Shown here piece after piece: positions 23,636 to 31,887 of a stretch of 34,685 nt of DNA. Each line of letters starts with the position of its first letter. Within the stretch, counting starts at the first letter, position 1. This stretch comes from Campylobacterales bacterium. GTDB taxonomy: Bacteria; Campylobacterota; Campylobacteria; Campylobacterales; Sulfurovaceae. A model generated the notes under the pieces. That model ran no database searches, was not told the DNA's origin, and worked only from the letters and a program-made list of their open reading frames with translations. Made by a program: the position numbers and the translations under genes. The stretch spans positions 1-34,685 of the forward strand of contig JACXUO010000016.1 of assembly GCA_014763885.1 (NCBI GenBank), read 5' to 3'.

Positions 23636-25369
23636 TTAGATTTTGAACCCCATGCTCTTGCTTCCATCAAAACTGCTGCCGAGCTCTTTTTCGATCTCTT
23701 CGAGGAAGTCCTGGCTGCTGAAGATGCTCTCCTCCCTGACGGCGACTTTGTAGGCGGTATTTTTGATGATCAGGTTGATCTGACCCCCCGTCAGGTCATA
23801 CGCAGCCAGTGTCTGAAGATCAAAATCCTCCGTATAGTCCGCATTCTCGGGGAGCATGAACTGCCAGAGCCTCAAACGCTGTTTTCTCCCCGGTTTTTTA
23901 AACTCGATCTTGTAGTTGAAGCGCCGTGAGAAGGCCTTGTCGATATTGCCCAGCAGGTTGGTCGTGGCGATCAGTATCCCTTCAAAGCGCTCGATCTGCT
24001 CAAGAAAGATATTCTGCATCTGGTTGTGCATCTTGTCCGCGCTGCTGCCCGTCCCCTCGGTCCTGCTGCTTAGGAACTGGTCGGCTTCATTGAGCAGAAG
24101 GATCGGTTCCACTTTCGCTTTCTGGCTCAACTCCTTGAACTCGTCAAAAATGCGCCGTACATTCTTTTCGCTCTCTCCCACATACATCGAGAGGATCTTT
24201 GAACAGTCAAAGGAGAGGATCGGCCGCTTGAGTGTCTTTGCCAGGCTCATCGCCGTCATCGTCTTGCCCGTTCCCGCACTGCCGTAAAAGATGATGCGCG
24301 CATCGATCCCTTTGCGCTTGTCTTTGATCCCCCACTCTTTGAGTTTCCTGAAGACCTCTTTGTCCACCTGCTTGATCAGGTTGTCCAGCGTCTCCCTGGT
24401 TTTGGGATGCAAAACGACATCATCCAGCGTCGTAGTCGGCTTGAGATACTCAAAGAGCTCCTGCTCCTGCACCAGTGCATCGAGTTTGAGTTTGGTGACC
24501 TTCTTCTTTTTGCTCGGATGGATAATACGCTGCATCACCTCCTCCTGCAGATAGAATGAACGGCTGACACCCCCGAACATATTGAGTATCTCTTCATAAT
24601 CGATGATCTCTTCTGTGATGAGTTTTGCACCGTCTTCGAGCAGAGAACGGTTCTTGATCTTCTCATACTCATCAAAACTGATCAGCTCAATGAGCGTATT
24701 CATATCCCGGAACTGCCCTTCACCGCCGCTGTACTCCTCTTTGAGCAGCGCCAGAAAGATACGCTGCTCTTTTTCATCCAGATCCTTCTCTTTGAAAAAC
24801 TCCTCCACGACAATCGGCGTTTCGGTCAGTTTCACCCGCTCCTCGATACGTGTCGTAAGCAGGTTCAGTTTGTTTTTAAGCCGGCCGATACTGAGTGAGT
24901 TATCGGCAAACCCCTGCCGATACGTAGCGATCTTATGCAGGAGGGTGACCATATCAAACTGATCCTGAAGATACTCCAGATGATCCGTATAGGGCTTGAT
25001 ATCGGGCAGGTAGATCTCCAGTGAACCCTCTTCCAGAAGTTTAAGGAGAGAAATGCTCGGCGTCACCGAGGTGCTCAGCAGCTCCAGTGTTGATGCATCA
25101 TGTGCTTTTACCTGTCCAAAGCTCACCTGTATGATCCATCCGAGGTCAAGCAGGTTTTTTACCAGTTTCAGTTCTTTGAGATACGCATACTCCTCTCCGG
25201 AAAAGTTATCCTGCAGCATCTCAATAACCGGTACCTCTTCCAGCCCCTTGACATACCGCAAACAGACATACTGGATCAGCTGCGCCTCTTCAGCCGTGCA
25301 CTTAAGATGCTCAAATATCAATGTTTTTTCAACATCTTTGGCTTCTATAAACTCTATTAGATATTTCAA
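23636..25369 (-). CDS. AAA-family ATPase with long N-terminal region, unknown function
   Basis: A 577-residue protein. The C-terminal AAA module has Walker A GSAGTGKT (363-370), a Walker B segment ILLLNEAD (423-430) with Asn in place of the usual Asp, a sensor-1 stretch ILIATTNLLGNIDKAF, and an arginine-finger-like SRRF (481-484). It belongs to the CDC48/FtsH-like branch by sequence style. The first about 330 residues are helical and match no family I recognise. No membrane helix is seen, so it is probably cytoplasmic. Start is a TTG at 25369 with GAGGAA eight bases upstream; no nearby ATG fits. Its partner or substrate cannot be inferred from the neighbours. Confidence 0.8.
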   Translation of the reverse strand: MKYLIEFIEAKDVEKTLIFEHLKCTAEEAQLIQYVCLRYVKGLEEVPVIEMLQDNFSGEEYAYLKELKLVKNLLDLGWIIQVSFGQVKAHDASTLELLSTSVTPSISLLKLLEEGSLEIYLPDIKPYTDHLEYLQDQFDMVTLLHKIATYRQGFADNSLSIGRLKNKLNLLTTRIEERVKLTETPIVVEEFFKEKDLDEKEQRIFLALLKEEYSGGEGQFRDMNTLIELISFDEYEKIKNRSLLEDGAKLITEEIIDYEEILNMFGGVSRSFYLQEEVMQRIIHPSKKKKVTKLKLDALVQEQELFEYLKPTTTLDDVVLHPKTRETLDNLIKQVDKEVFRKLKEWGIKDKRKGIDARIIFYGSAGTGKTMTAMSLAKTLKRPILSFDCSKILSMYVGESEKNVRRIFDEFKELSQKAKVEPILLLNEADQFLSSRTEGTGSSADKMHNQMQNIFLEQIERFEGILIATTNLLGNIDKAFSRRFNYKIEFKKPGRKQRLRLWQFMLPENADYTEDFDLQTLAAYDLTGGQINLIIKNTAYKVAVREESIFSSQDFLEEIEKELGSSFDGSKSMGFKI

Positions 25370-25476
25370 TAAGATTCCTCATCTATTATTATGGTTATAT
25401 TATAAGAGTATAGCAAATATTTTCATTTTTTCGTTGAGGATACCCTTTCGGGAAAATAAAGCAGAGGCGAAGATTT

Positions 25477-25485
25477 TGGTATACT
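25477..25485 (+). promoter_or_regulatory. TGn-extended -10 box of the PTS operon
   Basis: TGG-TATACT at 25477-25485 predicts transcription from about 25492, some 20 bases before the ATG at 25513. It has the same TGGTATxxT form as the box before miaA. Confidence 0.6.
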
Positions 25486-25512
25486 TTGAAAAATCCATAT
25501 GCAAAGTATCCA

Positions 25513-27339
25513 ATGAAGTCATTAAGAACTCTTTTCTACAAACCGCTTTCAAGTACGCTCACTGTTACCTCTGTCAACGGCTTTCACCTCAGGCCTGCAG
25601 CGAAATTCGCCACCGAGGCCAAACAATTCGCCTGTGACATTCATATCGAATTCTCGGGCAAAAGAGTCAATGCCAAAGCGGTCAATGCGATCCTCTCACT
25701 CAATCTTGACAGAGAGGATACATTCACGCTGACTGCACACGGAAAGGATGCGAAAAAAGCGCTTGAGATACTCAGGCAAACGTTTACACTTCTCATGAAC
25801 GCAGAGAGAGATCCCAGACAGATCAAAAAGCGTGACACCTCTTATCAGAGTCCTACATACCCCGGCGAGATCATCAGCGAGGGGATTGCGGTAGGAAACC
25901 TGCATGTTTTTTCAGTCAAAGAGGGAGGACACCGGTCACTGCGTTCTTTCGAAGAGGCGATCAAAGAGAGTGCCGCGGAGCTCGAAAAGCTCTATGCCAA
26001 TTCCAAAAAAGATGCCGATGCGCATATCTATCTGGCACAACAAGCCCTGCTCCTCTCTCTGGTTGAGGAGATCGATACACTTGAGGATTTCAGCGCACGC
26101 ATTGAAGTAGAAAAAGCGCTGCTCAAACATGGCCGGCATGCGGCGAAGATCGCAGATCTCAACGACCTGCTTTACCGAGTCAAAAAACAGATGGGGTATG
26201 ACTATCAGGTTTCGCTGCCCAAAACCCCGTTTATCCTGAGTGCGGATGACCTGCTTCCCAGCCAGATCAAGATTCTGGAAAACAGTACAGTGCTTGGTGT
26301 TGTGCTTACAAACAGCTCTCTAACCTCCCACACTGCGATCCTTCTGCGTGCTTCGGGGATCCCCTCGATTTTGCTGGAGAAACCGCTGAATAAAGAGGCG
26401 CAGAAGGTGATCCTGGATGCCTACAGCGGTGTGATCGTCCTCCAACCGTCCCCGGATGATCTTATCCATGCCTTTAAACGACAGAACGAGGATGAGAAAC
26501 TGCAGTTCGAAATCCGCCAAAACCGTTTCAAGCCTGCCATCACACAAGAAGGAGAGAAGATCAGCGTCTTTGCCAATGTCTCCGACCTTGACTCGGCAAA
26601 ATCTGCGAAAGAGGAGGGGGCAGAGGGTATCGGCCTGCTTCGTTCGGAGTTTCTTTTCAAAACACATAAACCGATCGTCAGGGACCAGGTCAAAGCCTAT
26701 CGCGCGATCTTTGATCTCTTTGAGGACATCACAGTCCGTACCCTTGATGTAGGCGGGGACAAAGCACTTCCCTATATCGATATCCCCAAAGAGCAGAACC
26801 CCTTTCTGGGAATTCGCGGTATCAGGCTGCTGAAAAGCGAGCCGAAACTCCTTGAGGAACAGCTTGAGGCGATCTTCCTTGCTGCTGAGAACAGACCGAT
26901 CAAAGTGATGTTCCCGATGATCAGCACCCCCGAGGAGTTCAGGGAAGCCAAAAGTTTTGCCCTGAATATCGCCCTTGAAAAAGATATCCCCATCGACAAC
27001 CTGCGTTTCGGCATGATGATCGAGGTTCCCTCTGTACTCTTTGCGCTCCGGGAGTTCAACGATCTTGTGGATTTCTACTCCATCGGCACCAACGACCTGG
27101 CACAGTACCTTTTTGCCGTCGAGCGTACCCACCCTACCCTAAAGATCGATCCCGCTTCCCCGATACTTTTTAATGTTATCGGACAGATCATAAAAGAATC
27201 GACCAGGCCCGTGAGTCTCTGCGGCGAACTTGCAGGGGATACACGGGCGATCCCGCGGCTTCTTGAAACCGGTATCCGCACACTCTCTGTCTCAGGAAAA
27301 CGTATCGGACAGATCAAGGAGAGGATAAGAGATGTTTAG
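25513..27339 (+). CDS. PTS HPr-enzyme I fusion protein
   Basis: A 608-residue soluble phosphotransferase. Residues about 14-95 are HPr, with the phosphorylated His25 in NGFHLRPAA; the usual Ser46 region reads AKAVNAILSL, with Ala in the serine position. Enzyme I follows, with the phospho-His motif SLTSHTAILLRASGIPSI. Its PEP-binding C-terminal domain shows GLLRSEFLF, LDVGGDKALPY, GTNDLAQYLFAVER and the active-site SLCGELAGD. It would take phosphate from PEP and pass it toward EII. A TTG at 25486 is an alternative start, but it overlaps the expected transcription start. It overlaps the EIICB gene by 8 bp (ATGTTTAG). Confidence 0.9.
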   Translation: MKSLRTLFYKPLSSTLTVTSVNGFHLRPAAKFATEAKQFACDIHIEFSGKRVNAKAVNAILSLNLDREDTFTLTAHGKDAKKALEILRQTFTLLMNAERDPRQIKKRDTSYQSPTYPGEIISEGIAVGNLHVFSVKEGGHRSLRSFEEAIKESAAELEKLYANSKKDADAHIYLAQQALLLSLVEEIDTLEDFSARIEVEKALLKHGRHAAKIADLNDLLYRVKKQMGYDYQVSLPKTPFILSADDLLPSQIKILENSTVLGVVLTNSSLTSHTAILLRASGIPSILLEKPLNKEAQKVILDAYSGVIVLQPSPDDLIHAFKRQNEDEKLQFEIRQNRFKPAITQEGEKISVFANVSDLDSAKSAKEEGAEGIGLLRSEFLFKTHKPIVRDQVKAYRAIFDLFEDITVRTLDVGGDKALPYIDIPKEQNPFLGIRGIRLLKSEPKLLEEQLEAIFLAAENRPIKVMFPMISTPEEFREAKSFALNIALEKDIPIDNLRFGMMIEVPSVLFALREFNDLVDFYSIGTNDLAQYLFAVERTHPTLKIDPASPILFNVIGQIIKESTRPVSLCGELAGDTRAIPRLLETGIRTLSVSGKRIGQIKERIRDV

Positions 27340-28708
27340 TCTTTTCCAGAAGATCGGGAAAGCCCTGATGACCCCTATCGCGGTGCTGCCCGTGGCGGCA
27401 CTGTTGCTTCGGCTGGGCTTTGGCGATATTTTCGATGGCCAAGTCGCAGCCATTATGAAGAGTGCGGGCGAAGCGGTCTTCTCGCATCTTGACCTTCTCT
27501 TTGGTATCGGCATCGCCTACGGCCTGGCAAAGAATAACGACGGTGCCGCTGCGCTCTCCGGGGCGATCGGCGTGCTGATCGCCAAAGCGGTCTATGTCAC
27601 TATCGATGAGCAGGTCAACATGGGGGTTTTTGTCGGGATCATCATCGGAGTGATCGCAGGTACCCTCTACAACCGCTATCATGCGATCAAACTTCCCGAG
27701 TTTCTTGGCTTTTTCGGCGGCAAACGTTTTGTCCCGATCATCACTGCGATCGCTGCGATCGGCGTGGGGATACTGGCGGGGTATTTCTGGCACTATGCCC
27801 AGGGGGCGATCGACAGCTTTTCCAACCTTATCATCGGACTGGAAGAGACAGGGACTTTCCTCTATGGTACGCTCAACCGTGCCCTTATCCCGGTTGGGCT
27901 GCACCATATTCTCAACTCGGTCTTCTGGTTCCAGCTGGGCGAATACACCTATCTAAAAGACGGAGTCGAAGTCGTGGCTAACGGCGATCTTCACCGCTTC
28001 TTTGCAGGAGACAAGAGTGCAGGTGTTTACATGGCGGGGTTCTATGTGGTGATGATGTTCGGGCTGCCTGCCATGGCACTGGCGATCTACCTCAATACCC
28101 CGGACTCCTACCGCAGAAAAGCAGGAGCGATCCTTGCCGGCGTGGCTTTCACCTCCTTCCTGACAGGGATCACCGAGCCTCTGGAGTTCCTCTTTTTGTT
28201 TGTCGCACCGCTGCTTTTCCTGCTGCATGCATTGCTTACCGGTTTGGCACTGGCAGCAGCACAGATGCTGGATATCCATGCCGGGTTCGGTTTCTCCGCA
28301 GGCTTCATCGACTATCTCATCAACTACAAACTGGCGACCAACCCGCTGCTTATCCTTCCGCTTGGCGGGGTCTTTGCAATGATCTATTTTTTCACAAGCT
28401 ACTACACGATCAGAGTGCTGAAACTGAAGATATTTCAAGAAGCAAAAGATAACAAAGAAATCCAAAGCAATGAGGAGACAGAAGCCTTTATTGCCGCACT
28501 GGGCGGAGCAGAAAATATCCTCGATACCGATGCCTGTATCACGAGACTCCGTATGCGTGTCAATGACAGCAGTGCCCTCAAAGACGAGGATTTTATGGCA
28601 CTGGGCGCCAAAGGAGTGATACGCCCCGACAGACAGACGATTCAGATCGTGCTGGGAAGCAGCTCCGAAAAGGTGGCAGAGAGGATCAAAGAGGCGCTTG
28701 GCTCATAA
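27332..28708 (+). CDS. PTS EIICB transporter, glucose/N-acetylglucosamine family
   Basis: A 458-residue protein with the order EIIC-EIIB. EIIC (about 1-370) has about ten helices, the start MFSLFQKIGKALMTPIAVLP, and the sugar-site region LTGITEPLEFLFLFVAPLLF. EIIB (about 385-458) contains the phospho-acceptor motif DACITRLRMRV with Cys402. GlcNAc-type NagE is the nearest by feel, but PtsG-type glucose specificity is possible. It lacks the EIIA domain that NagE usually carries, and none is encoded in the window, so phosphotransfer from HPr needs an EIIA elsewhere. It overlaps the HPr-EI gene by 8 bp and so is cotranscribed. Confidence 0.88.
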   Translation: MFSLFQKIGKALMTPIAVLPVAALLLRLGFGDIFDGQVAAIMKSAGEAVFSHLDLLFGIGIAYGLAKNNDGAAALSGAIGVLIAKAVYVTIDEQVNMGVFVGIIIGVIAGTLYNRYHAIKLPEFLGFFGGKRFVPIITAIAAIGVGILAGYFWHYAQGAIDSFSNLIIGLEETGTFLYGTLNRALIPVGLHHILNSVFWFQLGEYTYLKDGVEVVANGDLHRFFAGDKSAGVYMAGFYVVMMFGLPAMALAIYLNTPDSYRRKAGAILAGVAFTSFLTGITEPLEFLFLFVAPLLFLLHALLTGLALAAAQMLDIHAGFGFSAGFIDYLINYKLATNPLLILPLGGVFAMIYFFTSYYTIRVLKLKIFQEAKDNKEIQSNEETEAFIAALGGAENILDTDACITRLRMRVNDSSALKDEDFMALGAKGVIRPDRQTIQIVLGSSSEKVAERIKEALGS

Positions 28709-29031
28709 GGGTCTTCCCTCCCCGCTCATACTTTCGAGAGATGAAACCGTAGTGCTTTTCGTGTAGGGTACGTAACCGCGCACCAAAATAGAGGGTTTGT
28801 TATTCTGAACTTGATTCAGAATCCCTTAAATTTCGTTCCTATTCGACTAGATCCTGAGTCTGTCATGCCGGACTTCGATCTGGTATCAGGATGGCAGGGA
28901 TGGGAATATTGATTTTATGATGAGGTATGAAGATTGAGTGAGGACGTTTGGCAATGCCAAACTTACAGAGGCTGTTTTACACTCTCTGAAGTGGGGAGAA
29001 GCGAGCCCTCCTCCCCTTTGTAAATGATACT
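28709..29031. repeat. Non-coding region with small palindromic repeats
   Basis: No gene is seen in these 323 bp between the convergent PTS operon and the adhesin gene. It contains the motif GTGTAGGGTACG...CGCACC (28761-28784), inverted relative to the copy at 5333-5358. It also holds a perfect 8-bp stem ATTCTGAA/TTCAGAAT (28802-28822) and nested stems TCCTGA/TCAGGA (28852-28891) around CCGGA/TCTGG. A GGGGAG/CTCCCC stem near 28995-29018 could end the adhesin transcript, but no T tract follows it. Confidence 0.6.
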
Positions 29032-31875
29032 CTATAGCACCGTGACGCCCTGCTGCACCCAGATATCCGCTGCAGCTGTACCGCCTATATCGTAGGTATT
29101 GTAGGTAACCCCGTCAACGGTATCTGTCCCTATAAATGTCTCTTCTGACAGGGTAACCCTGTCGCCGCTATCGCCTGTGACATAGAGAATGTCGCTGCTT
29201 TCGCTAAGATCAAGCAGATCGCTATAGCTGAGGATAAGCGCATTGTCCCCGGTCCCTTCAAGATCGATCTTCTCAATACTGGTAACGGTAATGCCGCTGA
29301 TTCCGGAGAGGTCAAGTGTCATGCCGCTGCCGGAGAGGAAAAGCGTATCTACACCTGTCCCTCCGTCAATGGAGACAAACGACGAGGTATCGGATATCAC
29401 GATCCAGTCATCGCCTGCACCGCCGCTGAAGGTATCTGCACCGTTGCCGTCGATCAGTATATCGTTGCCATCACCGCCATTGAGGCTATCATTGCCCGCA
29501 CCACCGCGGATCAGGTCATTTCCGTCACCGCCATTGATAGTATCGTCACCTTCGTGGCCATAGAGACGTTCATCCGAACCTCCTGCGGCACTGCTGTTCA
29601 GGGTATCGTTCTCAGCGGTTCCCTCGATAATGTCAGGGTTGCCCTCATCGCCCAAAAGCCCTTCCAGCACATTTGCGTTTGCCAGGGTGGTTACACTCTC
29701 TGTGGTGGTAAGCCCTTCGCTGTCTGTTGCGGTAATCTCAAAAGAGCCAAGCACAGTGACATCCAGGGTAGGCACAAGTCCAAGAAGATTGGTACTTGAT
29801 TCAAGGCGGACCGTGGCAAGAAGCTCGTTCACCGCCTGATTGTCGATATTTCCGCCGTCCAGTGCGGTGATGGTAATGATAGAGGTCGGAGCGACAAGTC
29901 CGAGTACGCCCGGGCTGCTCACCACTGTAAAGGTAAGCCCCAGCTCCTCTGCCAGTTTCTGCGAAGCGGTGAATACCGCATCTTCAAGCGAAACATCCAC
30001 TGTTCCGACATAGTCAATCACCACCGAACGGAGGTTGCCGTTTTCATCGGCCGCGGCGAATGCCTGTGACTCCAGATCGATGAGATCAAGCAGGTTGAGC
30101 CCCACCAGACCAAGAAGGGATGTCGCATCATCCTGGACTACCGGTGCGACATTTCCGGGGATCGGAGCTGCCGGATCACGGGTATCGAAGGTGACGGAAG
30201 TGGAGGCGGTATCGCCGTCATTGTCAACGATCACCGCGTCAAATGTTGTCACCCCATTGAGCTGGTCGCTGGCTGTGGCCTCCTGATCAACGACCAGGTT
30301 GCCGTTTGCAAGCAGCTGAGCGATCACCTCTTCATCGGTGGTAAAGTCTCCTATAAGATCCACTCCGGTAAATGTAATCTGCTGATCTACTGCTCCCATA
30401 GCAAATCCGCCGGAGAACCCGCCCGTGGTGCTGATATAGAGTATCGTATCTTCGCCGGAAGGTACAAAATGCATATAATCCGTCAGGTTCCCTACCGTAT
30501 TTCCTCTTGCAAGCTCACCCTGCAGCAGGCCGCCGAGCTTGAGGATATCACCGCCGCCGCTCACCGGTTGCCTGTTGAAATCGGTGATGGTATCGGCAGC
30601 CGGTGAGCCAGGAGTCCCTTCGTCTCCCTCTTCCCATATAAAGGTGTCATTCCCGCTGCCGCCGCTCAGGGTATCGTTGCCTTTGCCTCCTATGAGAATA
30701 TCATTTCCTGAACCGCCGTTAAGCGCATCATTGCCACTGCCGCCGCGCAGCAGGTCATTGCCTTCGCCGCCGTTGAGTGTATCATTGCCACCATAGCCAT
30801 AGATACGATCATCCTCCGCACCTCCATTGAGACCATTATCACCTCCGGTTCCTTCGATAATATTGGCTGAGCTGCCGGAAGGGGCAAGCAGGCTGAGACC
30901 GAGCACGTCCTGTTCGGTATCGGTATCTGAATTCCCGAGTGAATCGGTCGCCGTGATGGATAGCTCCGGCAAGAGGCCGAGTGAGAGGAGATTCAGCCCC
31001 GTCTGGTCTACATAGACGGTCGCCAAAAACTCATTGAGCTGGAGGTTATCGATCGGGCCTCCGTCTATGGATGTGATCGTCAGCTGTGAATAGCTCTGCG
31101 TGGTGAGCAATATGAGATTAAGGATATCATTCGTCTCTACGACATTCAAACCAAACTCGGCTGCCATCTCCTCAGACCAGGTAAGATTATAATAATTTAA
31201 GAGCCCGATATTGATAGCGCTGTCGGCTCTCACTACCACCTCTTCGATATCATTGTTGGCATCCGTCGCTGTGAACATCTGGTTCATACCGATATCGATA
31301 AGTCCCAGTGCTTCCGCATTGGCGATCCCCAGCAGGCTTGCAGAGGGGTTGACATTGACTTCCGGCCCTACCTGTTCATCAGCACCCAATGCTGCGTAGC
31401 TGTACTCCCCGGTATGCATATCCACCACAAAGGTTTCACCGAGTGTTGTGTTGATCGTCAGCTCATCGTTGTCCGCATTGAAGCTCCAGCTCTCCACCAA
31501 CGGAGAACTTCCGCTTGGTGTGACAATGTCAGTATCAATATCGTAAGTGTATGTTGCGCCGTCAAATGAGATCTCCGATAGATAGCCGCCGTCCGCACCG
31601 AAGCTGACAACAAACGATCCTTCAGCCGTATCGGGCTGTTTCTCCATGACAAATGTCTTAGCATCCGCCGCCAGAGGCATATCATCTTCGACATTGATCG
31701 TCAGGGTGCCGGGTGTGCTTGTATTTGCGTGTATGTCCGTAGCTGTCACGCTGAAACCGAGCGCCAGGATATCCTCTGCATCTGCAACCGGATGGTCAAA
31801 CGGCTCCAGCAGCGTAAAGGTGTAATTCCCTGCGGTATCCAGTGTCAGTGTAGCCACCGTAGTCGTCCCCGCCAT
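29032..31875 (-). CDS. C-terminal part of RTX/T1SS adhesin (downstream of in-frame amber codon)
   Basis: This 947-residue frame is in phase with the upstream part (31888-34161), separated only by TAG at 31888-31890; the whole reads as 1709 codons. It begins in the second half of a T1SS-143-type repeat (TLLEPFDHPVADAEDILAL). Then come domain A (about 181-325), RTX repeats GGxGNDxL (339-410), a VCA0849-like secretion domain (about 411-535), domain A' (587-720) and a second RTX block (749-822). The C-terminus (WVQQGVTVL) is typical of type I-secreted Bap-like adhesins. RTX repeats bind calcium outside the cell. The first methionine at 31875 has no Shine-Dalgarno, so separate expression is unlikely. 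No secretion genes are in the window. Confidence 0.85.
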   Translation of the reverse strand: MAGTTTVATLTLDTAGNYTFTLLEPFDHPVADAEDILALGFSVTATDIHANTSTPGTLTINVEDDMPLAADAKTFVMEKQPDTAEGSFVVSFGADGGYLSEISFDGATYTYDIDTDIVTPSGSSPLVESWSFNADNDELTINTTLGETFVVDMHTGEYSYAALGADEQVGPEVNVNPSASLLGIANAEALGLIDIGMNQMFTATDANNDIEEVVVRADSAINIGLLNYYNLTWSEEMAAEFGLNVVETNDILNLILLTTQSYSQLTITSIDGGPIDNLQLNEFLATVYVDQTGLNLLSLGLLPELSITATDSLGNSDTDTEQDVLGLSLLAPSGSSANIIEGTGGDNGLNGGAEDDRIYGYGGNDTLNGGEGNDLLRGGSGNDALNGGSGNDILIGGKGNDTLSGGSGNDTFIWEEGDEGTPGSPAADTITDFNRQPVSGGGDILKLGGLLQGELARGNTVGNLTDYMHFVPSGEDTILYISTTGGFSGGFAMGAVDQQITFTGVDLIGDFTTDEEVIAQLLANGNLVVDQEATASDQLNGVTTFDAVIVDNDGDTASTSVTFDTRDPAAPIPGNVAPVVQDDATSLLGLVGLNLLDLIDLESQAFAAADENGNLRSVVIDYVGTVDVSLEDAVFTASQKLAEELGLTFTVVSSPGVLGLVAPTSIITITALDGGNIDNQAVNELLATVRLESSTNLLGLVPTLDVTVLGSFEITATDSEGLTTTESVTTLANANVLEGLLGDEGNPDIIEGTAENDTLNSSAAGGSDERLYGHEGDDTINGGDGNDLIRGGAGNDSLNGGDGNDILIDGNGADTFSGGAGDDWIVISDTSSFVSIDGGTGVDTLFLSGSGMTLDLSGISGITVTSIEKIDLEGTGDNALILSYSDLLDLSESSDILYVTGDSGDRVTLSEETFIGTDTVDGVTYNTYDIGGTAAADIWVQQGVTVL
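29410..29631 (-). repeat. Second RTX calcium-binding repeat block
   Basis: Codes for residues 749-822 of the downstream adhesin part: units of the form GGDGNDLI and GGAGNDSL, about 9 residues each, with a degenerate start. Confidence 0.85.
30646..30861 (-). repeat. First RTX calcium-binding repeat block
   Basis: Codes for residues 339-410 of the downstream adhesin part: about seven nonapeptide units such as GGEGNDLLR and GGSGNDALN, placed just before a T1SS secretion-type domain. Confidence 0.9.
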
Positions 31876-31887
31876 ACCGGTCAGTGT

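Noticed and set aside
26320-27132. 270-codon minus-strand frame within the HPr-EI gene
   Set aside because: Shadow of the enzyme I coding sequence, which carries all active-site motifs.
27314-28465. Minus-strand frames opposite the EIICB gene
   Set aside because: Shadows; highly charged translations opposite hydrophobic helices are an expected artefact.
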